Shown: piece after piece, positions 8,747 through 17,845 of the stretch
Position numbering within the stretch: the first letter of the stretch is position 1
How the letters are laid out: every line of letters begins with the position of its first letter
Source: Ktedonosporobacter rubrisoli
Lineage (GTDB): Bacteria > Chloroflexota > Ktedonobacteria > Ktedonobacterales > Ktedonobacteraceae
Reading direction: 5' to 3'
DNA length: 64,000 nucleotides
Assembly: GCF_004208415.1 (NCBI RefSeq)
Contig: NZ_CP035758.1
Location: forward strand, 3,782,001-3,846,000
Translations under genes and position numbers: made by a program
The notes under the pieces: model-generated
Seen by the model: the letters and a program-made list of their open reading frames with translations, nothing else
Told to the model about the DNA's origin: nothing
Database searches by the model: none

Positions 8747-10219
8747 ATGAATGAGCAACAACAGCCACCCCAGTCTGATAAGGTATGGTCGATTGAGTTG
8801 CACGGCATTGAGCCTATAGCAGACAACGAGCGGCATGGCACTGCATTTGAATTGTTCTGGGTCTGGTTCGCCGCCAATATTGGCATTCTGGGTATAGTCT
8901 ATGGCGGCATCCTGGCCACTTCGGGTCTGAATCTCTGGCAGAGTATTCTCGTTGCACTGATAGCGCCTGCAGCTTCTTTTGCGCTGGTTGGTGTCCTGAG
9001 CATCGCGGGCAAGTGGGGTGGCGCTCCCACGCTTACCCTCTCGCGCGCGCCCTTCGGCACACGAGGAAATCTGGGACCAACTCTCATTAGTTGGATCAGC
9101 CTGGTTGGCTGGGAAACCATCTCAGTGATTACAGCCGCTTATGCTCTGCTTGGTCTGCTCAATCTTGTTGGGCTACCTTCAAATGTGTTCTGGACTATCG
9201 TCAGCCTGATCATCATTGCGGTACTGGTTGTAGTTATTGGCCTGCTTGGCCATGCAACGCTTGTCTGGATTCAACAGGCGGCCACCTGGATCTTTGGCGC
9301 GTTGACTCTGGTTGTGGTTGTCTTCCTTCTTGCGCGTACAAACTGGTCAGCTGTGCTCGCAGCCCAGCCAGGACCCTGGGATACAGGAGTGCTAGCAACC
9401 CTGAGCATTATCATCGCCGGCACCGGAATAGGCTGGGCCAACGCCGGGGCAGACTACGCCAGATATTTACCTCATAAGGTTAAAGGAAGCTCTATCGTTG
9501 GCTGGACAGTATTCGGCTCTACGCTTCCGCTCTTTGTCCTTATTTTAACGGGCCGCCTTCTCGCCAGCCACCTCAGTAACCTGGCTAGCGCCGAAAATCC
9601 TGTATTGGCCATTGGCAGCGCTCTTCCATCCTGGATGGCTATTCCTTATTTAATTACGGCCATTGGCGGTCTGGTGGCTGGGGCTGATCTCTCAATCTAT
9701 TCTTCAGGCCTAAATCTGCTGGCTATTGGCTTGAAGATCGAACGCTACAAAACTGTCATTATCGACGGCGTGCTCATGATCGCAGGAGCGATTTATGTTA
9801 TGCTCATTGCGCAGAACTTCTTCACTCCTTTTGAGAGCTTCCTGCAATTGCTCGCCGATGGGCTTACTGCGTGGTCAGCGATATTCCTCATAGATATGCT
9901 TAAACGGCGCTCCTATAATATTGCAGGCCTTACCGATACAAGTGCGCGCAGCTCCTACTTCTACATAGCCGGTATCAATCGCGCGGCTCTCATTGCCTGG
10001 CTCCTGGGTATTCTGGCGGGCCTGGCCTTTACGGTTTCTCCCTGGTTTAGTGGCCCCTTTGCGATCGGTATTTTTGCGACAAGTAGCCTGGGTTATCTTA
10101 TCGGTTTCCTGGTAAGTGCGCTGATCTACTGGCTGCTCTTCGTCTGGGGAGCTAAAGGGCAATCCTCTGCTGATCAACAGTCCTCTTCCTATGAATTGCC
10201 ACGCGAGGTAACGCTATGA
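8747..10219 (+). CDS. NCS1-family nucleobase/nucleoside cation symporter
   Basis: The 490-residue integral membrane protein has about twelve hydrophobic helices. The N-terminus (NERHGTAFELFWVWFAANIG) and APFGTRGNLGPTLISW are typical of purine-cytosine permeases of the NCS1 family (PF02133). These symporters import uracil, cytosine, hydantoins, allantoin or related nucleobase compounds with Na+ or H+. The ATG at 8747 is preferred over 8741 because AGGAGG (8733-8738) is then eight bases away. A longer frame overlapping the hydrolase gene is unlikely. It takes the place that the MFS transporter YegT has in the E. coli yeg cluster. The next gene overlaps its stop by four bases. Confidence 0.88.
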   Translation: MNEQQQPPQSDKVWSIELHGIEPIADNERHGTAFELFWVWFAANIGILGIVYGGILATSGLNLWQSILVALIAPAASFALVGVLSIAGKWGGAPTLTLSRAPFGTRGNLGPTLISWISLVGWETISVITAAYALLGLLNLVGLPSNVFWTIVSLIIIAVLVVVIGLLGHATLVWIQQAATWIFGALTLVVVVFLLARTNWSAVLAAQPGPWDTGVLATLSIIIAGTGIGWANAGADYARYLPHKVKGSSIVGWTVFGSTLPLFVLILTGRLLASHLSNLASAENPVLAIGSALPSWMAIPYLITAIGGLVAGADLSIYSSGLNLLAIGLKIERYKTVIIDGVLMIAGAIYVMLIAQNFFTPFESFLQLLADGLTAWSAIFLIDMLKRRSYNIAGLTDTSARSSYFYIAGINRAALIAWLLGILAGLAFTVSPWFSGPFAIGIFATSSLGYLIGFLVSALIYWLLFVWGAKGQSSADQQSSSYELPREVTL

Positions 10220-11202
10220 AAAGTGCAGCCCGAAGGCAACCTCAGCGGCTAGTCCTTATTGGTAGCGTATTGATAGATATTCTCATGTATGTGGATCACC
10301 TGCCCGAACGCGGTGGCGATAGTGTTGCCCGACGTACAATGCTTACCTCTGGAGGTGGCTTTAACCTTCTAGCCGGGGCCAGGCGACTGGGCCTGTCAGC
10401 AGCTTATGCCGGCCGGGTAGGCGACGGACCTATGGGAAACCAGGTTATAGCAGATCTGGAGGCGGCGGGCATTCCGCTTCTGCTTCCCCGCGTGCGCGGA
10501 GAAGATAGCGGCTTTGATATCGCGCTGGTTGAGCAGGATGCAGAGCGTACGTTTGTTACCGCCCCCGGGATAGAGTCACGTCTGCGCCTGGAAGATCTGC
10601 GCCAACTTTTCCTACAGCCAGGAGATGCCGTTTACGTCTCCGGCTACGAGCTCTGTTATCCAATCTCAGGGGCAAGCCTGGAATCCTGGCTACCAGGGCT
10701 TTCCGAGCAAGTTCTATTGGTTTTTGATCCGGGCCCTCTTGTGGCAGAAATTCCGGCCACACGTCTTGAGCATTTACTGACACGAGTTGACATAATAAGC
10801 CTAAACGCCCGCGAGGCTCACATTTTGACTGGAACTACTAAGCTTGATGATGCTACAGCCTCGCTTGTTCCTCGGATCGCCTCCAGGGGCCTGGTTATCG
10901 CTCGCGCAGGTGCTGAGGGATGCTGGATAGCCAGCTCGACTCATGCCCCTCAACATATCCCTCCACGTCCTACCCGGGCAGTAGATACAACTGGAGCTGG
11001 GGATACACACGTTGCGGCGCTTCTGGCTCGGCTCGCCGCCGGCGACGATTTTGCCTCAGCAGCTTACCAGGCCAATGTCGCTGCCTCGATCTCTGTGGAG
11101 AGACCGGGACCAGCAACTGGTCCTACGCTCCAGGAGCTGGCTTCTACATTAGAAGCCATGCATGGATCTTCACTACCAATTTTCTCGTCCCAGCCGCATT
11201 GA
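10216..11202 (+). CDS. PfkB-family carbohydrate/nucleoside kinase
   Basis: The 328-residue protein has the two PfkB signatures: the N-terminal glycine-rich GGGFNLLAGARRLG region (about 46-59) and the C-terminal DTTGAGDT motif, with D263 as catalytic base and GAG forming the anion hole. PfkB enzymes phosphorylate ribose, ribonucleosides, pseudouridine, fructose derivatives and similar compounds. The ATGA overlap with the permease stop implies translational coupling. Together with the hydrolase it could cleave and phosphorylate an imported nucleoside analogue, as suggested for YegV. The exact substrate is unknown. Confidence 0.87.
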   Translation: MKSAARRQPQRLVLIGSVLIDILMYVDHLPERGGDSVARRTMLTSGGGFNLLAGARRLGLSAAYAGRVGDGPMGNQVIADLEAAGIPLLLPRVRGEDSGFDIALVEQDAERTFVTAPGIESRLRLEDLRQLFLQPGDAVYVSGYELCYPISGASLESWLPGLSEQVLLVFDPGPLVAEIPATRLEHLLTRVDIISLNAREAHILTGTTKLDDATASLVPRIASRGLVIARAGAEGCWIASSTHAPQHIPPRPTRAVDTTGAGDTHVAALLARLAAGDDFASAAYQANVAASISVERPGPATGPTLQELASTLEAMHGSSLPIFSSQPH

Positions 11203-11637
11203 TACACAGCATGAGGCATAGCAGATAACTCTTTGGGACATTTTCGCCTGGGGAGAAAGCTATGCCTCCAACTCCCGCTCCGCCTACCTTTTCTCTTCTC
11301 CACAATCTCAACTACCACCTGTTTAAATATTGGCGCCCAAGCCCACAACAAGGATGGAACATGCAGCTTGGAAGGGCCGCTGAGCAACAATCAGCTTGCG
11401 TCTTCAAGAAGCGAGCCAGCCCAGCCTCTGGGTCTGCAAAGCAAATATGCTCCTCTCTCTGAGAAAGATTGGGCCATGAAAGGGTAAGGTTGAGTAATGA
11501 GAGAGCCAGGCTAATTTTTCAAGGAACATTGACAAACACTTTTTATCTCTTTAATCTGTTATTAAGCTACTAGTTTGCTAAAATGGATCATTAAAAAATG
11601 TTCATCCATAGATAAAAATATAGAAAGCTGTAAATGG
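11203..11637 (+). promoter_or_regulatory. Intergenic region with the hisC promoter
   Basis: Open frames of 66-84 codons in 11233-11487 have no family features and are not called. A good promoter lies at the right: -35 TTGACA (11529-11534), 17 bases, -10 TAATCT (11552-11557), giving a leader of about 75 bases before the ATG at 11638. I see no T-box or other riboswitch signature in the leader. Confidence 0.55.
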
Positions 11638-12867
11638 ATGCTAGAAAAAAGTCCCTCTGTACGTATTCTGCAAGCCCCAAACGACGAGTTTCATATACCT
11701 GTGCGCCCGGAAATTGCCCGGCTTGCGCCCTATATTCCTGGCGAATCATCGCAGGAATTTAGCAAGCGCACGGGCTTCCCTCTTGAAGCGCTGCTCAAGC
11801 TGAATTGCAATGAAAGTCCGTATGGCCCCGTTGCTGCTTTCCAGCGTCAACTCCAGAACTATACATTCTATCAACAGTACCCTGATACACAATCCTATCA
11901 ACTGAAGACCGCGCTGGCTGCATATACGGGCGTACATGAGCATGCCATTGTGCTTGGGCACGGCAGTATGGAATTGATCACACTGCTATGGAGCCTCTTT
12001 CTCTCTCCCGGCGACGAAATCATCAGCTGCCCGCCTACCTTTTCCCTCTATGCCACCGCTGCTGCGCTCTGCGGAGCACAGCTAGTCTCTGTCAGGCGCC
12101 GGGCCGATTACGAGATTGACACGCGGGCTATTCTCGCCTCGCTCAACCCCAGTACGAAGATGATCGTAGTGTGCTCCCCCAATAACCCGACTGGCAACCT
12201 GCTCGCCCAGGAGGATCTGCTGACCTTGCTGGATACGGGACGTATTGTGGTAGTGGATGAGGCATATATCGAGTTCTCAACCCGACCAGCAGGCTATGCT
12301 CACCTAGTAGGGCGCTACGAGAATCTTGTCGTGTTGCGCTCCTTCAGCAAGTGGGCAGGCCTGGCTGGTCTACGCATCGGATATGGTCTCTTCCCTGAGT
12401 GGATTGCCTCTTATCTGCGTCGAATGCAAAATCCCTTCGAGGTCAATGTACTTGGACATATCGCAGTTATCGAGACGCTGGCACATCTGGAGGAAGCCAT
12501 GGAAAAGGTGCAGCGTGTGATTGAGGAACGTGGACGCCTCTATCGCATGCTAGCCCAGCAACCATTTCTCGACCCCATTCCGTCGCAGGGCAACTTCGTT
12601 CTAGCCCGCATCCTGACCGAGCAGGTAGCGCTGCCACAGATCAGGAAGGCCGTTGAGGCTGATGGCATCCTGCTGCGCTACTTCCCCAACCTCCTCGACG
12701 GCCAGGACTTCCTGCGCGTCACTGTTGGCCTGCCAGAACATACCGCGCGCTTGAGGAGCGCATTAGCTCATGTAGGTCTGCCGTCAGCTGAGTGTCTGAC
12801 AAGCAACTCACTCCATTGGCGTTTTCTAGAAGAGTTTCTATGCGATCTTAACAGTTGGGCCACATGA
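11638..12867 (+). CDS. hisC: Histidinol-phosphate aminotransferase (class I/II PLP enzyme)
   Basis: The 409-residue protein has the HisC layout: LNCNESPYGP near the N-terminus, SPNNPTGN, VVDEAYIEF with the PLP-binding Asp and Tyr, and SFSKWAGLAGLRIGYG with the Schiff-base Lys. It converts imidazole-acetol phosphate and glutamate to histidinol phosphate in the cytoplasm. Members with this architecture can also act on aromatic amino acids. No other his gene is nearby, so it may be a second HisC or a broad-specificity enzyme. The frame opens with a TTG at 11575, but the ATG at 11638 lies downstream of the predicted promoter and fits family N-termini. Neither start has a strong ribosome-binding site. 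Confidence 0.85.
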   Translation: MLEKSPSVRILQAPNDEFHIPVRPEIARLAPYIPGESSQEFSKRTGFPLEALLKLNCNESPYGPVAAFQRQLQNYTFYQQYPDTQSYQLKTALAAYTGVHEHAIVLGHGSMELITLLWSLFLSPGDEIISCPPTFSLYATAAALCGAQLVSVRRRADYEIDTRAILASLNPSTKMIVVCSPNNPTGNLLAQEDLLTLLDTGRIVVVDEAYIEFSTRPAGYAHLVGRYENLVVLRSFSKWAGLAGLRIGYGLFPEWIASYLRRMQNPFEVNVLGHIAVIETLAHLEEAMEKVQRVIEERGRLYRMLAQQPFLDPIPSQGNFVLARILTEQVALPQIRKAVEADGILLRYFPNLLDGQDFLRVTVGLPEHTARLRSALAHVGLPSAECLTSNSLHWRFLEEFLCDLNSWAT

Positions 12868-13031
12868 GCGGAATAACCTGTCTCAAGGGAGTAAACTTCA
12901 AAAGAGGTGCCTGTGACCACCTTGTTTGACTTAGAGCGCTTCGTAGCTAAGCCAAGAAGATCATCATGGGCACTAGTAGAAAATCCTTGACACACACTTT
13001 CTGCTCAAAGACAAGCTTTCCGTCAAAACAA

Positions 13032-13442
13032 CTAATGCAAAAGAAGCAATGGAAGTACTATAGACAAAACAGTAAAATTCAGGGCATCTAAGACTCCATG
13101 ATAGAGAATGCTGGCAACAATATTGCGTGTACGCAGTAAGACAAATGCCAGGGTCACTCCAAAGACGGCTTGAAATGTGATTGTCTGCATTACAGCTACT
13201 GCAACAGGCAAATGGAGGAGCGTAATATTGGTGAACACATGGTATACACCAAATATCAAAGATGCAACCACAATCCCCCAGGATGTGCCAAAGGCACGTA
13301 TCAGTCTGGTCATCAGCACACCCCGAAAAGCAATTTCTTCTTCTATGCCAGGGGAGATAAATGTATTAAGCAGCTTCTTTGCTCCCATGTGCTTACCCAT
13401 CACTGTAGCGAGAAGTGCCTTAAATATCCCTGTCTGTATCAA
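13032..13442 (-). pseudogene. CPBP-family intramembrane protease, N-terminally truncated
   Basis: The frame encodes the conserved half of a CPBP (CAAX/bacteriocin-processing) membrane glutamic protease: EEEIAFRG (motif 1), FGVYHVF (motif 2) and HGVLDALN (motif 3). Intact members have roughly 100 or more residues with extra helices before motif 1; here only about 37 precede it. The frame is closed upstream by a TAA at about 13465-13470. A neighbouring frame (about 13443-13560) encodes a hydrophobic segment that could be the lost N-terminal part after a frameshift. There is no ATG with a ribosome-binding site; the frame would have to start at TTG. A decayed gene is more likely than a short functional one. 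Confidence 0.6.
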
Positions 13443-13780
13443 AAGCAGATATTGGATAAATGCATATTAACATATATATTATAAGGTTAATACCCAAAAA
13501 ATTCAAACCATGTATAAAAATCCCACTAAAGCTATTCCGTATGCAAGATTCATTATAATTACTTAGGGCTTGAATGGCACTGAGCGTCAACAGCAAAAAG
13601 GACTTGCGCACCCACGCCAGGCAGGCAGGAGACAAGGATAATAACCCTTCTGCTGGAGACAAGAATGCTTCAAGCGGCCTGGAGAGAGAGAAGAGAAGGA
13701 ATTAAGTTGCGCCTCTATGATAGAATGATACCATATATTCGCACGGGGAAACAGCATCAGGCTGACAAAGAGGTATCGAC
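13443..13780. other. Intergenic region upstream of the PAC2 gene
   Basis: The left part holds the probable remains of the CPBP protease N-terminus on the minus strand. The right part must hold the promoter of the PAC2/acyl-CoA synthetase pair, with an AGAGG ribosome-binding site shortly before the ATG at 13781. No separate gene is supported. Confidence 0.4.
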
Positions 13781-14752
13781 ATGTCACTTATACACTACAA
13801 CCAGCAACCAGTGCTACGAGATCCCATTGTGGTAGTTGCGTTTGGCGGCTGGAACGACGCTGCCGACTCGGCAACCACAGCTATACAATTTCTGGTTGAC
13901 CGCTGGGCACCCCAAAAAATTGCAGAAATCGACTCGGAAGAGTTTTTTGTTTTTACCGAAACGAGGCCCACGATCAGGCTTGTAGACGGGATACAACGGG
14001 CGGTCGTCTGGCCTACCAACCAGTTTCTAGCTCATGTTGCATCAGACCTCAGTCATGATGTGATCCTCTTTCTAGGAACTGAACCTCAGCTAAAGTGGAA
14101 AACGTTCAGCAATATCTTCCTGGATGTCTGCAAGCACTTTAATGCTTCAGAGGTGGTATTTCTGGGTGCTCTTTTAGCTGATATTCCGCACTCTATCGCC
14201 GTTCCTATCTCAGGTACCTCATCTAATAGCGAGGTCAAGGAACGCTTGCACGAGATGGATGTTCATACTTCGCGCTACGAAGGTCCGACTGGAATAGTTG
14301 GCGTACTACATGATGCTTTCCAGCAAATTCATATTCCAACCGCAAGCTTATGGGCAGCCGTTCCTCACTATCTGGCCGCTACGCCAAATATCAAAGTAAC
14401 AGCCGCCTTGCTCACTTATCTCAATACCTATCTATCCCTGGGGCTTGATCTCAGCGATATCCAATCAGACGCTGTGCACTTTGAGGAGCAAATTACAGCC
14501 CTGGTAGCACGCGATCCAGAGGCCAGTGCCTATGTGCGCAAGCTAGAAGAGCAATTGATAGCTAATGCCGAGGACGAGGACGAAGATGAAGATGAGGACG
14601 ATGAAGAGGGCATAAGCCCCGATTCAATAGCCAATACTGGTCCTCTACCCAGCGCAGATACATTGATTCGCGGAGTTGAGGAGCTCCTACGCAAGCAACG
14701 CGAGAATGGACAGAGTATGCAGGATGACGATGACGAAGAGGAGGGGAGATGA
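13781..14752 (+). CDS. PAC2-family protein with acidic C-terminus
   Basis: The 323-residue protein matches the PAC2 (proteasome assembly chaperone 2-like, DUF75) family: VVVAFGGWNDAADSATTAIQFL at the start, a YEGPTGIVGVLHDAF motif and AAVPHYLAATPN. In actinobacteria and archaea these proteins often occur near proteasome genes, but their biochemical role in bacteria is not settled. After about residue 260 an Asp/Glu run (EDEDEDEDEDDEEG) forms a very acidic tail, and a second one ends the protein. Its stop overlaps the start of the next gene (ATGA), so the two are translationally coupled. No proteasome gene is in the window. Confidence 0.85.
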   Translation: MSLIHYNQQPVLRDPIVVVAFGGWNDAADSATTAIQFLVDRWAPQKIAEIDSEEFFVFTETRPTIRLVDGIQRAVVWPTNQFLAHVASDLSHDVILFLGTEPQLKWKTFSNIFLDVCKHFNASEVVFLGALLADIPHSIAVPISGTSSNSEVKERLHEMDVHTSRYEGPTGIVGVLHDAFQQIHIPTASLWAAVPHYLAATPNIKVTAALLTYLNTYLSLGLDLSDIQSDAVHFEEQITALVARDPEASAYVRKLEEQLIANAEDEDEDEDEDDEEGISPDSIANTGPLPSADTLIRGVEELLRKQRENGQSMQDDDDEEEGR

Positions 14753-16176
14753 GTAATACCCCTAATGATCTGAACGCTATTCTTCAACCACGCTCAGTCG
14801 CTATCTTAGGGGTTTCCCGCTCCCCCCAAAAATGGGGCAATGTCGCGGCAAAACAGCTTATTCAGGGCGGCTTCCCAGGAGAAATTTATCTGATAAATCC
14901 TTCTGTACCGGAAGTATTGGGGCGCGCTACCTATCCCAATTTACGTGCAGTACCGGGTCCTGTCGATCTGGCGGTTATTGCCACTTCCTTTCAGCATGTT
15001 GAGCAATCGGTCGCCGATTGTATTGCTCACGGCGTGAAGGGCATTGTCATCATTACCGCCGGATTTAGCGAGACCGGGGAAGAGGGACGTCGGCAGGAGC
15101 AAGAGTTGGTGGCCCGTTGTCATGAGCATGGTATTCGTATTATCGGCAGCAACTGCATGGGGCTCTATGTTAAGCGTTCCCGGCTTAATGCTTTGGGAAT
15201 GGTCTTTCCTCTCCCTGCCGGACCTATCGGTCTGGTCTCGCAGAGCGGCAACCTAGGCATGTATTTTTATGCTCAGGCTCATCTCGATGGTCTTGGCTTT
15301 ACCACGTTTTTAAGTCTTGGCAACTCTATTGATGTGACCTTTCCTGAATGCATGCAATATCTAGCCAATGATCCCGATACGACGGTCATCGCTGGCTATG
15401 TTGAGGCAATTTCCGCGGAGCGCTTACGTGAGGTTACGCTGGAAATGTATCGCCAGGGTCATTACAAGCCTGTGGTTATTCTCCTTAGTGGTGCAACCGA
15501 GGTAGGCGTGCGCGCGGCCCTTGCCCATACAGGCTCACAAGCCACTATACGTCCCGATAACGATACTAGCCTGGCTGGCAGCGGCGTCATCCGTGTAGTG
15601 CGCTCAGACGAGCTCTTTCCGGTTGCCCAGGCCCTGGCCCAGCAGCCCCCTACTCCCAGAGGCGGGCGGCGCATAGCGATTATTGGCGATGGTGGTGGCA
15701 GCTCGGTTGCCACAGGAGATGCGGCTATACGCGAAGGTTTAGAGGTTCCGCTTCTCAAGACCGAAACCCAGCAGGCTTTAAAAGCGCTCATGCCCGCCCG
15801 CGCCACGTCAACCAATCCTATCGATGTGGCAGGAGCGGCCGATGAAGATCCGCTCTCCTTCGCCCACTTGACCGAAGTATGCTTGCGCGATCCCGCAATC
15901 GATGGCGTCATCATTACCGGACTCTTTGGCGGCTATCGCTGGCTGCTCTCAGAAGACTTTGGGGTCCGTGAAGAGGAAGCAGCACGCGCGCTTGGACAGC
16001 TGGTTAGGCAATACCAAAAGCCAGTCCTGGTGCAAACGATCTATGCCAGGAATGATATACCAGCATTACATATTCTACGCGCGGAACATATTCCCTACTA
16101 CGAGTCTGTAGAGATTACCTGTCGCGCGATGGCTGCGCTGGCAGAGATAGGTCAGTTTCTCGCCGAACAAGCCTAA
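14749..16176 (+). CDS. NDP-forming acyl-CoA synthetase alpha-subunit-like protein (CoA-binding)
   Basis: The 475-residue protein has a CoA-binding Rossmann domain (LQPRSVAILGVSRSPQKWG at about 12-30), a succinyl-CoA-ligase-like domain (SQSGNLG at about 164-170, GNSIDVTF) and a second ligase-like domain. H260 in AHTGS corresponds by position to the phosphorylated His of ADP-forming acetyl-CoA synthetase alpha chains. The ATP-grasp beta subunit that normally completes the enzyme is neither fused nor adjacent. It may use a beta chain encoded elsewhere or act as a CoA-binding or acyltransfer protein. The four-base overlap with the PAC2 gene implies an operon and possibly a shared function. Confidence 0.82.
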   Translation: MSNTPNDLNAILQPRSVAILGVSRSPQKWGNVAAKQLIQGGFPGEIYLINPSVPEVLGRATYPNLRAVPGPVDLAVIATSFQHVEQSVADCIAHGVKGIVIITAGFSETGEEGRRQEQELVARCHEHGIRIIGSNCMGLYVKRSRLNALGMVFPLPAGPIGLVSQSGNLGMYFYAQAHLDGLGFTTFLSLGNSIDVTFPECMQYLANDPDTTVIAGYVEAISAERLREVTLEMYRQGHYKPVVILLSGATEVGVRAALAHTGSQATIRPDNDTSLAGSGVIRVVRSDELFPVAQALAQQPPTPRGGRRIAIIGDGGGSSVATGDAAIREGLEVPLLKTETQQALKALMPARATSTNPIDVAGAADEDPLSFAHLTEVCLRDPAIDGVIITGLFGGYRWLLSEDFGVREEEAARALGQLVRQYQKPVLVQTIYARNDIPALHILRAEHIPYYESVEITCRAMAALAEIGQFLAEQA

Positions 16177-16182
16177 GGAGAA

Positions 16183-16205
16183 GGGATGCCTTCTATTGGC
16201 ATCCC
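16183..16205. terminator. Hairpin between convergent genes
   Basis: A perfect 8-bp stem (16183-16190 and 16198-16205) with a 7-base loop lies seven bases after the acyl-CoA synthetase stop and before the end of the convergent nitronate monooxygenase gene. The U-tract is weak in both directions. Confidence 0.5.
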
Positions 16206-16226
16206 CATCCAACTTGTATCATGAAT

Positions 16227-17227
16227 TTAAAATATATTTTGCATCTTCTGCACGATTTCATGAGCTTCTTGCACGATACGCTCTAGCAAGGCTTGTGCGC
16301 TTGGGATATCGTTAATCAATCCAATGACCTGGCCGGCCCACACAAATCCTTCATCAAGCTCTCCTGCAAGCGAGGCGCGGGTATTAACGCTCCCCGAATG
16401 TAGGGCAAGAGGCGCTTCAGGCGCTCTTCAGGGGAAAGTTGCTGCTTTTCTAGCTCAGCTTCTATTTGCAAGATCTCCTCAGCCAGCCGTCCTTTTAGCA
16501 CGCGCGCAGGCCTTCCCAGCGCCCGTTCGATCACCAGCGTATCGGTCTCTTTGGCGGCGATGAGGGCTTGCTGATAATTCGTATGCGCATTGCTCTCCTG
16601 TACAGCGACAAAACGCGTCCCCAGCTCTATACCTTCGGCTCCCAGGGCCAATGCTGCAGCCAAGCCTCTCCCATCAGCGATTCCGCCACTGGCCAGCACT
16701 GGGATCTTAACGGACTCCACAATCCTCGGCGTCAGTACCATCGTACCAATATCATCTCGTCCTAAATGTCCCCCTCCCTCAACGCCTACCGCGATAACTG
16801 CATCTGCTCCCAGAGCTTCCGCCTTACGCGCAGCACGTACGCCCGCGACCAGCACCATAGTACTGACGGCGACACCACTTTGTTGAATGCGGCGCAGGAG
16901 CGCTTCAGGGTTGCCGCCTGTAATGCTGATAACTGCAGGTTCCTCGGCTAACGCTGCATCCAGAAAGCTCTCTAGCGGGATATGCCCAATAGGAAAATTG
17001 ACGCCAAAGGGCTGCTCGGTCAAGCGTCGAGCTTTCTGAATATCTGCCCGTAACTCTTCAGGCGTTGCAAAGCAAGCGCAACCTATCTGGCCCAATCCAC
17101 CCGCATTAGAGACTGCGGCCGCCAGTTCCGCAAACGAGAGATGGGATAGCCCTCCCTGCACAATGGGATAGCGGATTCCGACAAGCTCGGTAAAACGCGT
17201 ATGCATTCTCTGAGGTAGTGACGACAT
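16227..17227 (-). pseudogene. Nitronate monooxygenase (FMN-dependent) with a one-base frameshift near the 3' end
   Basis: The frame from the ATG at 17225-17227 (AGAGGA upstream) encodes a TIM-barrel nitronate monooxygenase/2-nitropropane dioxygenase. Motifs are YPIVQGGLSH, GGLGQIGCACF, VGVEGGGHLGRD, VLASGGIADGRGLAAALALGAEGI and ELGTRFVAVQES. Such enzymes oxidise alkyl nitronates using FMN. At about 16391-16396 the frame runs off family sequence and stops at 16316. One frame over, the expected C-terminus (VNTRASLAGELDEGFVWAGQ, then VIGLINDIPSA) continues to a TAA at 16227-16229. Adding one G to the run on the coding strand would restore a protein of about 333 residues. This is either a recent mutation or a homopolymer sequencing error. 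Confidence 0.8.
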
Positions 17228-17346
17228 CGGCAAAGATCCTCTTTCCTTAGCATAAAAAAACTGATCGACTTGAAACGTTGTATCACATCTCAAGCCGACC
17301 AAGCAACGGGTGCGCTTCTATTTGTCACTAACTATCTATAGCACAT

Positions 17347-17652
17347 CTAACGTGGCATAAAACTCATAAGCAATGCAATAAGTAAACTTAAACCTACAGC
17401 GGTACTCAGAAAGATCATTACCCACTTACCAAGGTAACTCTCCGGGCCCTTATTTGGCACTCCAATGCTCATAGAGAATTGTTCTTCGGCGACTGCTTCC
17501 TGATTTGCCAGGGCAGGGCGTAGGCGCTGTACCCGTCCAAATCTCTTCGTTCCGATCGCTCCCCGAGAGTAGAGGTACATACTAATAACAACGCCACATC
17601 CTATAGTCAGGCCAACAATCAACAATACAACAAGAAAGGCCATTATAGACAT
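17347..17652 (-). CDS. Small two-helix membrane protein of unknown function
   Basis: The protein of about 101 residues has a hydrophobic N-terminal helix (MSIMAFLVVLLIVGLTIGCG), a basic stretch (KRFGRVQRLRP) and a C-terminal helix (about 80-98). I recognise no family. The ATG at 17650-17652 is favoured because GGAGG lies about 11 bases before it; an ATG six codons upstream is the alternative. It lies between an FMN enzyme and an HtrA-like protease on the same strand, with gaps too large to argue for an operon. Confidence 0.6.
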   Translation of the reverse strand: MSIMAFLVVLLIVGLTIGCGVVISMYLYSRGAIGTKRFGRVQRLRPALANQEAVAEEQFSMSIGVPNKGPESYLGKWVMIFLSTAVGLSLLIALLMSFMPR

Positions 17653-17845
17653 CGTAATCGCTTCCTCCATTCTCAGGCTGTTCGTCCATCCAGCCTTACC
17701 AGTGCACTTTACCTCACTCTAAGAAGTAAGACGTATCTTTCTGGTATATGTCAAATTCAAGGCTTTACATCTTAATATGTAAATGACACGGACGACAGCC
17801 TTTGATGGATGCAAATTAACCTATCTATATACTGCCTGGCTGCTG

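Noticed and set aside
11233..11487. Possible small genes and a TPP-like CTGAGA motif before hisC
   Set aside because: The CTGAGA near 11457 lacks the second TPP-riboswitch half and pairing arms. The short frames have no features.
14530..14787. Minus-strand frame rich in serine runs
   Set aside because: It is the complement of the GAG/GAT-rich acidic tail of the PAC2 gene and not a protein.
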